From Chondrus crispus (taxonomy: Eukaryota > Rhodophyta > Florideophyceae > Gigartinales > Gigartinaceae): a stretch of 64,000 nt of DNA. Position numbers and translations under genes: made by a program. The notes below the pieces were generated by a model, which was not told where the DNA came from, did no database searches, and saw only the letters and a list, made by a program, of their open reading frames with translations. Shown here piece by piece: positions 11,735 to 20,949 of the stretch. The DNA is taken from positions 101,414 through 165,413 of the forward strand of contig NW_005179079.1 in assembly GCF_000350225.1 (NCBI RefSeq), written 5' to 3'. The stretch's first letter is position 1; every line of letters begins with the position of its first letter.

Positions 11735-13121
11735 ATGTGCATGACCAAAACGGTCATGATAGATCAGCAACCGCCAGTATCCAACACAGTCCTCCCCAGC
11801 ACTCCCTTTCCTTCGTCAGGGTTTCAAACTTCTTCTCTACCAATGAAGTTAAGTCCTGAAATCCACTGCCGAATTGAGCTCGTCCTATTGCGAATGCGGC
11901 GTAGAAGGATGTTTTTGTACCTGCTCGCGGCTGCGGCAATTCTTCTCAATTCCAAAAAGACAAGAAAACGCGGAAAGTACGCCTGGAATTGCGTTTGCGG
12001 GAACAACTGACGTTTGAAAATTTGACTCTGGTGTATGATGACGCTTTGTTCGGCAGGGCTTTCAGAATGCCACGCCAAGCGTTTCATGAATTGCTTAGTA
12101 GCGTTAGGCAGTCTCTCCAGAAGAATATCGAAATGGGACGACGGGCAAAACGACGGACCATTCCACCGGATGTACGCCTTGCCGTGACGCTGAGATGATG
12201 GCTGGCGCAAGTTATCTAGACTTAATGGGTACTTATCAGATGTCTAAGACATCAGTTTACAATGTGTTTCATTCTACGTGTACAGTATTGTCAGAAAGAT
12301 TGCAGCTGCCCAGGTTGCCGTCCACAGTGTCTGGTTTACGTCACTCGGCAAAAACTTTCAAGATGTCTCGTAATCCCCCGTCTCCGCTTTCTGGTTGCGT
12401 TGGCGCTTTGGACGGTATAGCCATCAAAATCAAGAAGCCCGCGTGGTGCCACGCACCGAGCACTTTCTTTTGTAGAAAGCTGTATTATGCTTTACCTGTG
12501 CAGGCTATAGTTGACGCTGACTATAGATTTTTATGCTGCTCGGGGCGTTGCGTAGGTTCAACTCATGACTCTGTGGCCCACACTGTATCAGCACTTGGGC
12601 ATTATCTAGAATCTGGCAAGTTGCATTTCGAGTGTTAGATAGCGGGGGATGAGGCATATGTTTGTACGGAGTCTCTGATTACGCCCTATCCTGCAGCCAG
12701 TGCGACGGACGCGGAAGACGCATTTAATTATTATCATTCTTCCCTCCGAATGCATGTAGAGCAAGCTTTTGGGATGCTAGTCGGTAAGTGGAGGATCTTG
12801 AGCCAACTCAGTTTTTCGCTACACACTAACGCGCGTTTAATTGTTCTTTCTATGAAGTTGCATAATTTTGTTCTCGATCGTGCAGATGTGAGGATTACGA
12901 GAAGTTTTACTGGGGAAGAATTGGCCGAACTGGAGGGCGATGAGCAGGGTTAGTATCGCAGGATGAAGGATGACGCCGCAGAGATTGTGGCGAATACCAA
13001 GGAAGCCCGTCGTGAGCTGTCTAGAAAACGGAGGAGCATGGTTGACATTATAGAAGGAAGGGGCCTATCGAGACCACCGGTGATAGATGCAGAGGGCCTC
13101 CGAAAAAGAAGTCGAAAGTAG
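11735..13121 (+). pseudogene. PIF/Harbinger DDE_4-type transposase, broken
   Basis: Read across frames, this matches Harbinger transposases: an N-terminal basic helical part (11,735-12,010), a helix-turn-helix-like segment (12,195-12,300), GALDG with the first catalytic Asp near 12,405, a CRKLYYAL block, HDS near 12,565, GDEAY near 12,648, and HVEQAFG with the catalytic Glu near 12,755. Breaks: a frameshift near 11,990, TGA at 12,196-12,198 plus a frameshift just after it, TAG at 12,636-12,638 and TAG at 12,951-12,953. Coding-like sequence continues to the stop at 13,119-13,121. Each in-frame stop could be a Trp codon changed by one G-to-A step. The protein would cut and paste the element into TTA/TAA-type sites. 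It cannot be functional as it stands. Confidence 0.85.
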
Positions 13122-13726
13122 TTAGCCTGTGTTTTTACCTTGTCATCGTGGCCGAAACCAGTGTGGGTTGGCGGTGGGAACGCGCAAGTCCTATCAAGGC
13201 TCGGTCTCCTCGCTGGGCTTGATAGCGCGTGTAGTCTAGGATGCAGGTCACTGCCACCACCTTAAAGAGCCGCCATGCCGCATGCATCGGACGACTGTGA
13301 AAAGCCGCGGTTTCGCGCCTCCTATTCTCGACCTTCTGCTTGCGGAGGGGGGTCAAACCTCCGGCGCCCTTCGCAGTCACCGTATCACCAACGCGCGCGG
13401 CCTTTCTCGCATACATGAGCAGTTCGGGGCGGTCCAGGTCGCCTTGTCCTGGCAGTTAAGCCTTCGGTGGGAAGGCCCGCGCTCGTTGAGCCACGATAGC
13501 AGTGGGGCGCCCTTGTCTGGCCAAGCAATTGCTGGCGACAAGTCATCCAGCAACCATTGGTTGCTGGGGTTGGCAACCCCAGCCGGCCTTCCGTCACGCC
13601 TCACGCCCACACGTGTCCACATGTCGCACCCCGTGCGAGATTTCGTGGCGCGTTTATGTGCATCACTCGGCCCTCCCCCGCCTCGACGCCCACGTGAAAT
13701 TTGCGACAGTCGTTTGCTAGCATTTC
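13122..13726. other. Noncoding stretch inside Harbinger 1
   Basis: About 600 bp with no recognised gene. An ORF of 169 residues (13,282-13,791) crosses into the inverted arm and has no recognisable domain, so I do not call it. The last part (13,684-13,729) is repeated directly at 14,522-14,567, on the other side of the left arm. Confidence 0.5.
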
Positions 13727-14525
13727 ACACTCTGTTTAGGAAACGGAGCACCACCGGACGGCAGAAGGGTACCCAGAGTTCAGCTTTTTGAAATCAAATC
13801 CCTCCTTGCCATCGATCATGAAATGGTGAGAAGCCGGGGAGGCTGCTCTCTAGTTCATGATCGATGATGAAGTGGCTTCGCCGAAATCCCTTTCCTGTGA
13901 ACCACCCCGCCCTCGCTCCCTCCCCCCCGCCACCAACCCCCCTTCCCCGCCGAATATGACCACGTCCCCTCCTCCCCGCCACCCCTGCCTCGCGCCCGAC
14001 CACCACGCCCCATCACCATCTTCCTCACCTCCTCAGTACCGTGACCAACACACATCCTCCGACATGCTATTGTCCTCGCCACCGCGTCATCCTCCTAACA
14101 TCGACACAGACACAGTCTCTCCCCGCACCCTCCATCCCTTCCATATCTTTCGTTTCATATCTCAATCCAGCCCCCTCCATCCCCCCCTCCCTCCTCCCAT
14201 ATTCCTTCCCCCCCTTCCTTTAACCCCGGCCCTAGGCGTGTCATGTCCGCATACCCACTTATCGCCTTGACCGTCAACTCGCCCCCGGGCTTGCCCGCTT
14301 TCACCACCAAGCGACTTGGCACAGAGCTTGCATATCACCCGGAGCTCTCCTGTGAGAACCCCGACAAATTCCATTTCGCCATGGACCCTACCTCGCACCC
14401 TCACCACCACCACCACGATCACCTCGAGCCCTCCTCCCCGCAGCCTGCCGTCCCTGCGTGTAACGACCGCGCCGCCCCCGGCCCCAAGGAACCTCACCCA
14501 CCTCCCACCCCACCGCCATGCACGA
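13727..14525 (+). repeat. Left inverted arm
   Basis: Inverse of 17,526-18,327. Its inner part (from 14,243) encodes the same His/Pro-rich N-terminal protein segment as the right arm, starting MSAYPLIALTV, then stops matching just after a second Met codon near 14,518. It is flanked by a 45-bp direct repeat (13,684-13,729 and 14,522-14,567). Confidence 0.85.
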
Positions 14526-14931
14526 CGCCCACGTGAAATTGCGACAGTCGCTTGCTAGCATTTTACAAACCAGACACAGTACCTTCTCCCGCCATTTTGT
14601 AGAGTGAGCGCTGTAGTCCCCCAAATGCTAGCTCGCTTACAGAAGCGTGTGCACAGGAACGGTTCCCGGCGCCCGTCACGGCCTCAAATCGTAGCCGTCG
14701 GGCGCCCATCAGAGGCCGCCCAGTGCCCACTACAGTGACATACAGTGACGCGCGGTCACGCGATTTTGAACCCGCCATTTTGCCGCATCTACATTTCCCA
14801 GCTCCTCCCCGCCCGAACCGCCCAGCTCGCCGCCATGCCCTCACCCGCCTTCGTCCTCGCCTTTCTCCGCGCCCTTTATATGCTAGAAGTTCTCCCTCTC
14901 TGTCCGAAGAAACCCACACAAGTCAAGCGCC

Positions 14932-16623
14932 ATGACAAGGGCGCGTAATACTATTTCCAAAGCTCTCCGCTCCCCGCTTGCACTCCGGCGATCTCCTCGA
15001 CATTTTACGCAGACACGACCTGCAACACACCGAGCTGCCGATCAGATCGCTTGCGACACTGCACGTGTACTCGATGCCAGCTTCGCGCAGGAACACAATG
15101 AATCTACTTCCATACCCACTCCCCAGAACCCAGGGGCAAGCTCCGTTTTTGATTCCCCTTGTCCTCCATCTCCCTGTAAGCTCTTCGTGAACCCCCCGTC
15201 ATTTCCGCCAAGTATCGGCGCGTCTGGTCAGGACAATATTACTGCTCACAATGACCGGGTGCTCGACCCACATTCTCAGGGGAAGAGTCGAGCTGCTCCA
15301 GAAACACCCGAGGTCAAGGACAGACGTCTCATGTTCTCATACTTTAAATCCCTGAAGAAGAAGGAGCATCAAAAAATGGCGAGGCATTGGAAGAGGAAAG
15401 CATACGGAAAACTCAACGAGATCATGTTGAGAAACTATCGCTATGTGGTTTTTCTTCATATTGAAGGTACTCCGTTTAGAGAGACGTTCTCATCCAATCC
15501 ATTTTGCCCCTCTTTTGATGAGTTTATGATGAAAAAAGACAACCCCGTCCTTTCCAAGCGCGCGCGTGTGTACCCTGCTCCCTCAGATGCAGAGGTTGAC
15601 ACTGTGTTGGATGCTGCTGGTGTTCTAAGAGAGGGTGATACGGCTGAATTAGGCACAAGTTCGACGGGAAGTGAACCTGCTTTTACACTCTCCGAATTTT
15701 CTAGGCTTATCATAATGCTCCGCCATAATAAACATTGTCGCCAATCTGTCCATTTGTTACAGCAAGAGCTGACAAGAGCGCAGCTTGACGCAGGAAGATC
15801 TCGGGTCAGTTTCTGGGCAAGAATCGCTGATCGCTTTAATGACCCTTCCGAGCATATTGAGTACTCTTTTGATGGATGGGTCGAGGACGCCGAACCGAGT
15901 CTTCCACCTCTTTGCGTTAGAGCGGCATCTGTACTTAAGGACCAGTATGCGCGGACACGCACTGGGTTCACTGTCTACAAAGATAGGTGGGAGCGTTCGG
16001 GACAAAACGATCCGGAAATTTTTAGGAGTTTCTTGCCGACGTCGGATAATGGAAGACATAGCCTTACGGCTTTGGGAAAGCGGATGCTTGTTTTTTTAAA
16101 AGTTTCCGGGCTGGGGACGCCAAATTGTGACGATGAATTCTTGCGGAATTCATCTCGAGTTATGATGGATGGTGGTTTCGATGAGGGTGTACCATCGTTG
16201 CACATGCGAGTCGTTAATGATGGGGTCCGGCCTGCAGAGTCGGAGTCTACAACGGGGCCTCACCGTTGGAGCTTAAGTGGAAACACTGACAAAGCTGCCG
16301 GAAACTTGATCACAGAGGTGACAAGCGCGATAAGGGAGTCCGTCTCACGGGAACAGGAGATAAGCCGGCATTGGAATTCGGGTGAACAAAAGAGCGTGGT
16401 GTCGCGGGAAGTGCAGTGGTCGAAGGACAAGCAGGACCTCGTAAACGTGCTAGAGTCTTCAGTTTTGAAACTGGAGGCTGCAAAATCCAGACATGCTCCG
16501 ACGGAATACATCGAACTACTTCAGAGGCACTACAGCGACTCTCTGAAAGCATTCGCGCGCGTTAATGATAGATACGAGAAATGGGTGCAGCGAGAAGTCA
16601 ACGACGATCAGGACGAGGGATAA
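14932..16623 (+). CDS. Myb/SANT-like DNA-binding protein of a transposon
   Basis: An intact 563-residue ORF. Residues 1-130 are Pro/Ser-rich and likely disordered. Residues 130-180 are strongly basic (KSLKKKEHQKMARHWKRK), as in a nuclear or DNA-binding segment. Residues about 250-365 follow the pattern of the Myb/SANT-like family found as the second gene of DNA transposons: a FSRLIIML start, a FWxxIAxxFND block, then a VLKDQYARTRTGFTVYKDRWER block. The C-terminal 100 residues are charged and helical. A TATA-like TTTATATGC lies about 60 bp upstream of the ATG. I infer that it recruits a transposase to element ends or is a repurposed relative. It is one of the few intact transposon ORFs here. 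Its place between the inverted arms suggests that it belongs to that element rather than to Harbinger 1. Confidence 0.6.
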   Translation: MTRARNTISKALRSPLALRRSPRHFTQTRPATHRAADQIACDTARVLDASFAQEHNESTSIPTPQNPGASSVFDSPCPPSPCKLFVNPPSFPPSIGASGQDNITAHNDRVLDPHSQGKSRAAPETPEVKDRRLMFSYFKSLKKKEHQKMARHWKRKAYGKLNEIMLRNYRYVVFLHIEGTPFRETFSSNPFCPSFDEFMMKKDNPVLSKRARVYPAPSDAEVDTVLDAAGVLREGDTAELGTSSTGSEPAFTLSEFSRLIIMLRHNKHCRQSVHLLQQELTRAQLDAGRSRVSFWARIADRFNDPSEHIEYSFDGWVEDAEPSLPPLCVRAASVLKDQYARTRTGFTVYKDRWERSGQNDPEIFRSFLPTSDNGRHSLTALGKRMLVFLKVSGLGTPNCDDEFLRNSSRVMMDGGFDEGVPSLHMRVVNDGVRPAESESTTGPHRWSLSGNTDKAAGNLITEVTSAIRESVSREQEISRHWNSGEQKSVVSREVQWSKDKQDLVNVLESSVLKLEAAKSRHAPTEYIELLQRHYSDSLKAFARVNDRYEKWVQREVNDDQDEG

Positions 16624-16933
16624 TTATGGAGTGGGTAGTCATGTATGATGGTGCGCTACAACAAAAGTCGGGATGTGTTGAGCCTGCGTGTAAAACGGAT
16701 GCCCAATCTTGTCCGTCACGTTCTTGACAGAATTTTGTGAGGCACCTCGTGGCTCGGCCCGTCCAATTCCACCCCCGCGAAAATCCTGAACTTGCGTAGA
16801 GCCTGGCATGTCGGCTGCCGTAATGGGTTGGTACGCAGCAGCGCTTTCAACAACGCGTGCCCGTCCGTCGACAGTACCATCCTCGGGATCTCTGCCTTAC
16901 CCTGATTCCGAGCCCCTTACCCACGCGACAGAT
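16624..16933. other. Noncoding sequence up to the assembly gap
   Basis: About 300 bp after the SANT-like ORF with no gene that I recognise. It runs into the unknown bases at 16,934. Confidence 0.6.
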
Positions 16934-17116
16934 NNNNNNNNNNNNNNNNNNNNNNNNNNNNNNNNNNNNNNNNNNNNNNNNNNNNNNNNNNNNNNNNNNN
17001 NNNNNNNNNNNNNNNNNNNNNNNNNNNNNNNNNNNNNNNNNNNNNNNNNNNNNNNNNNNNNNNNNNNNNNNNNNNNNNNNNNNNNNNNNNNNNNNNNNNN
17101 NNNNNNNNNNNNNNNN
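16934..17116. other. Assembly gap (183 N)
   Basis: A run of unknown bases. It sits inside the inverted-arm element, next to a 105-bp segment (17,117-17,221) that duplicates 17,838-17,942. Gap and duplication together suggest that long inverted repeats were hard to assemble. ORFs reaching across the gap are artefacts. Confidence 1.
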
Positions 17117-17221
17117 GAAGGAATATGGGAGGAGGGAGGGGGGGTGGAGGGGGCTAGATTGAGATATGAAACGAAAGATATGGAAGGGATGGAGGGTGCG
17201 GGGAGAGACTGTGTTCGTGTC

Positions 17222-17809
17222 GCCGCAGGCGACGCAGACGACCAGCTCTGCAGCGTGGCGGTCGATTTCGTGGTCCTCATCCTCATCGAGGCCGCGTCTG
17301 CAAGGGTAGTACTTGCCGCAGCAAGCGGCCTTGAGCCAGCAGTTGCGCGTGTAGTTTTCGCAGCACTTGGAAACGCCCTTGCCGGAGTAGCGGTGGGTGG
17401 GGTGGCGGGTGAGGTCGGGTTCGCGGCTGAGGGCGCGCTGGCGGGCCCCAGCGAAGAGATTGTGGATGCGCTCGGCCTGCTGGGACTCGGAGAGGGCGGG
17501 GTCTTGCTGGATGGCGCGCACGGCCTCGTGCATGGCGGTGGAGCGGGAGGTGGGGTGAGGTTCCTTGGGGCCGGGGGCGGCGCGGTCGTTACACGCGGGG
17601 ACGGCGGGCTGCGGGGAGGAGGGCTCGGGGTGATCGTGGTGGTGGTGGTGAGGGTGCGAGGTAGGGTCCATGGCGAAATGGAATTTGTCGGGGTTCCCAC
17701 AGGAGAGCTCCGGGTGATATGCAAGCTCTGTGCCAAGTCGCTTGGTGGTGAAAGCGGGCAAGCCCGGGGGCGAGTTGACGGTCAAGGCGATAAGTGGGTA
17801 TGCGGACAT
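17222..17809 (-). pseudogene. Captured CHY zinc-finger gene fragment
   Basis: Reading from the Met at 17,809 on the minus strand, about 75 residues are His/Pro rich with a run of five His. They are followed by a helical segment and then a CHY-type zinc finger (17,222-17,400) with the pattern C-x3-Y-x-R-N-C-x-L-K-A-x-C-C-x-K-Y-Y-x-C-R, then DEDEDHEIDRH and CxxC. Known CHY fingers (RCHY1/Pirh2 class) bind three zinc ions in this arrangement. The usual CHY His appears as Asn here and a later His/Cys is altered, so zinc binding is doubtful. After CxxCGDT the frame runs into duplicated arm sequence, so the natural C-terminus is lost. The left arm holds only the N-terminal part. I infer capture of a host gene by the transposon. 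Confidence 0.65.
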
Positions 17810-18327
17810 GACACGCCTAGGGCCGGGGGTAAAGGAAGGGGGGGAAGGAATATGGGAGGAGGGAGGGGGGGTGGAGGGGGCTAGATTGAGATATGAAACG
17901 AAAGATATGGAAGGGATGGAGGGTGCGGGGAGAGACTGTGTTCGTGTCCATGTTAGGAGGATGACCCGGTGGCGGGGACCATAGCATGTCGGAGGATGTG
18001 TGTTGGTCCCGGTACTGAGGAGGTGAGGAAGACGGTGATGGGGCGTGGTGGTCGGGCGCCAGGCAGGGGTGGCGGGGAGGAGGGGACGTGGTCCTATTTG
18101 GGGGGGGGGAAGGGGGGTTGGTGGCGGGGGGGAGATAGCGAGGGCGAGGTGGTTCACAGGAAAGGGATTTCGGCGAAGCCACTTCATCATCGATCATGAA
18201 CTAGAGAGCAGCCTCCCCGGCTTCTCTCCATTTCATGATCGATGCCAAGGAGAGAGTTGATTTCAAAAAGCTGAACTCTGGGTACCCTTCTGCCGTCCGG
18301 TGGTGCTCCGTTTCCTAAACAGAGTGT
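17526..18327 (-). repeat. Right inverted arm
   Basis: Inverse of the left arm 13,727-14,525. It continues inward without a break into the CHY zinc-finger segment, which the left arm lacks, so this side probably keeps the original gene order. Confidence 0.85.
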
Positions 18328-20289
18328 AATGTTGAGAAAACCAATGTTTTGATCTGCATGTGCCCGTATTTGGATTTAATTCCACCCTTTCATTGTACTG
18401 CAAGTGCCACTGCACCGCATCGAGTCCATGGAATTTTAGTAGTGTGCACATGGACTGAGTGTGGACTGGTACTTCCTTTAGCCAATGGATTTCGACCAGT
18501 TTGCAGAATTACCAAGCATTACAGTGGTTCTGTGTTGCATTCGTTGTGGCGTGCGATTAATTTAATGAAATGACCCCGCCAATAGCGTGACCGCAACTGG
18601 TTGAAGAAAAAGAAAAGAGCCTGTTAGGACTGGCCCTCAGGGCTGTGCCTCTTCGCGCACGCGCGCGCACGAGTACTGTACGCACGAACGTCGTAGACGC
18701 CGTATACAGTAGGGGTCGGACGGACACTGACCGGCCGGCGACGCGGGGCCTCTGTACTCATCGTATGGATACACTGAGAGGGACGCGCAAGATTAAGCCG
18801 AAGAGAGCGCGCTCAGTGAGCAACCAGCGTGCCCCGCGCATCTGCCGCTGCCCGACGCGCCGTCGTTTGCCACCGGCTCCCCGTCGCCCACGCGCGCTGC
18901 GGAACACCGGCGCTTTGAGACGCATCATGGCGACCGGCCCTCGCCCTCACCATTCACTATCGCCGACTCAGATGGCTCAGCCACAGGCTATCGACGCGCC
19001 GAACTGCTGAGACCCTAGAACGTCGACGTCACAGCTCTCTACGCCCGGCGGCGTCGCACGCATCGGACGGAAACCGCGCTACGCAGGGGACCGCTACTGT
19101 ACGGCGACAACCTGGTGAGGGCGAGTGCCGACGTCGACCCATGGACAGACCCCCGCAGACGGACGCGCCTTCATTCTATACGCCACAGTGGCAAGGAGGG
19201 GTGTCTATTCGTGTGATATTTAATTGAACAGGCCTCAGGAGGCCACCATTCGAGGTACTGTATTGGCGGCACGTGGGAAACAAAGGGCACATTACTGCGA
19301 CACGACACGGGTCTACCGTAACTACTCGCCACTTTGCGCCACTGGGGTCCGGGACGGCGACGTCACGCGCTGGTGCGGCGCCGCGCTGCGGGCCACGAGT
19401 GTCGCTCAACCCCTTCTCTGAGACCGGGAATGCCACGTACATTCGAAGAGTCTGGACAAGAATGCGGATCGAGGCGTCTCGCAAATGGACGACAGCTCAC
19501 GCCAGCCGACCAGATCTCGCGCTATGGCCCGCTCGCGTGGTGCAGTAGACCTCCAATAGGAAGGGGAACGCACCGCGAATCGCAGAGGGGCACATCGCGC
19601 TGCCGAAGCTCTAGCGTCCGGTCAAGGACACGCTTAGACTTCGTGACGTACCGGCGGAGCCGCACGGATCTGACGTACAGCACAACCGGTGTGACTTTCA
19701 GTGCGACCGCTGGCAGCCGCCAAGGGCGGACAAAGAACCGAAGTTCGACTCGATGGCGCGACTTTTCGGCGACACCCTGTCCTGCCGCCCCAACGGCGGG
19801 ACGAGGACCTCGGGAGGTGATTTGTGCGGAAGGACGAATCGCTGTACTCGGAAAGGGAAGATACCAATTGCTTCTACGCCCGGGGGATTGAGTGCCCCAC
19901 CGGCTGCGAAGGAATGCCAGGAGGTTGGGGGGGGAATGAGCTACAGGGATCCGATCGGGGTGCTTGGCACGGCCGTGACGGGGCGCTGGCGACTACGAGC
20001 AACAAGCGGTTCTCGCAAGTGCCTCGCGGGCATTCGGAGAAGACAAGAACCCCTGACGATGGGCTCCTCGACGAGGGCAAAGAACGGCTAAATGCTTGGA
20101 GCACAAGGTGAGAACAATCTCCGACGCGGAAGGGGGAGGCGTAGGGTTGGAAACGGTAACGTCGCTGGACCCCTGCAGAAGGCGTGAGCAGGGGAAGACT
20201 GGAAGGAAGCAGGGCTCGCAGGGGCGCGATGTCTGGAGGACCGCGGGCTTGGACACGAATGGTTGCCGTGAACGCAGAGGTTCCCTCTT
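18328..20289. other. Right end of Harbinger 1, then second part of the gypsy 3' internal region
   Basis: 18,328 to about 18,655 is AT-richer and ends with the inverted Harbinger-end motif. From about 18,656 to 20,289 the sequence is GC-rich like 8,650-11,330, and I take it as the rest of the gypsy 3' region. Short Arg/Pro-rich ORFs occur but none has a recognisable domain. Confidence 0.5.
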
Positions 20290-20303
20290 AAGGGGGGGGT
20301 GCG
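20290..20303 (+). other. Polypurine tract
   Basis: AAGGGGGGGGTGCG lies directly before the 3' LTR, the position and composition expected for plus-strand priming of an LTR element. Confidence 0.75.
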
Positions 20304-20941
20304 TGTAGCATAACCGCCGACTACTGTACTATATATTGGATTTAGAATTAGATCTAACGCTGTAAGGTACGGACATTACAGCGCGCGCGCGCATACCTTA
20401 CAGCGCGCGCGCACCAACACGTGTACCCCACGTGTAGCACACGTGTGCTGTCAGCCCCGACGGCTGACAGCGTTACAGTGCGGACCGGCCCGCACTGTCT
20501 ACAGTAAGCCGACTACAGTACAGTCCGTACTGTACTGTAGACGGTTAATTAACTTGTACAATAAATATAAGGAGCGACCGCCGGCGGAGGGGACCAGGAC
20601 AGGCAACCCTCCACCGACGGTCGACCATCCAGCTTACTGTACTCACACCGCCGTTCCGCGAGTAGCTACCACCGAGCGGGTAGTGGACGCGCGCGACACC
20701 GCGGCGAGCTGCGATCCGCCTCCTCCCGTTAGTACCGGATCGTCAACCGGTACTGCTCCGGGGCGTCGAGGCGTCGATCCACTCGCCTACGCGCGCGTCC
20801 CCGCCGACCACGCTCTACCACCCGCTACCGGCCCGCTTCCGGTGGCGTTGGTTGGTTCAAGACCCTCGGTACGCCGATCCGGGGTCTTCCGCCGAACATC
20901 GCAAACACCCCCTCCGCCGGGTGTGGGGTGTTTATGCGACA
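20304..20941 (+). repeat. 3' LTR of the gypsy element
   Basis: 638 bp, same ends and length as the 5' LTR, five substitutions seen, followed by the target duplication TTATC at 20,942-20,946. Confidence 0.95.
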
Positions 20942-20949
20942 TTATCTCC

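Larger units (their letters stand above)
13727..18327. mobile_element. Element with about 800-bp inverted arms carrying a captured host gene
   Basis: The sequence starting ACACTCTGTTTAGGAAACGG at 13,727 reappears inverted and ends at 18,327. The two arms (13,727-14,525 and 17,526-18,327) match closely over their whole length. Between them lie a SANT-like ORF, an assembly gap and a CHY zinc-finger segment. Long arms plus a captured gene piece fit a Pack-TIR or foldback-type DNA transposon. No transposase is seen inside and no clear target duplication was found. The proximity of the gap means that the right half may be misassembled. Confidence 0.6.
11340..18656 (+). mobile_element. PIF/Harbinger element 1, nested in the gypsy element and itself interrupted
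   Basis: Base composition drops sharply to AT-rich at about 11,300 and returns to GC-rich at about 18,655. The left end has GGCCAGTCCTAAC at about 11,457 and the right end has the inverse GTTAGGACTGGCC at about 18,626; CACAGCCC also recurs in inverted form further out (about 11,360 and 18,650). I take these as terminal inverted repeats, but the exact ends and the 3-bp target duplication could not be fixed. The element holds a broken Harbinger transposase and was invaded by the inverted-arm structure at 13,727-18,327. Confidence 0.6.
674..20941 (+). mobile_element. Ty3/gypsy chromovirus, full length, with nested insertions
   Basis: The element is bounded by two 638-bp LTRs that begin TG and end CA (674-1311 and 20,304-20,941) and is flanked by the 5-bp direct repeat TTATC at 669-673 and 20,942-20,946. 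The order is LTR, primer-binding site, gag, pol (PR-RT-RNaseH-IN-chromodomain), a long noncoding 3' internal region, polypurine tract, LTR. I counted five substitutions between the LTRs, so insertion is recent. The 20-kb length is inflated by a Harbinger element nested at about 11.34-18.66 kb. The pol gene carries two stops and a frameshift, so this copy is probably not autonomous. Confidence 0.93.

Noticed and set aside
16847..18190. 447-residue minus-strand ORF
   Set aside because: It runs through the unknown bases of the gap and joins duplicated arm sequence; only the part from 17,809 to 17,222 is supported.
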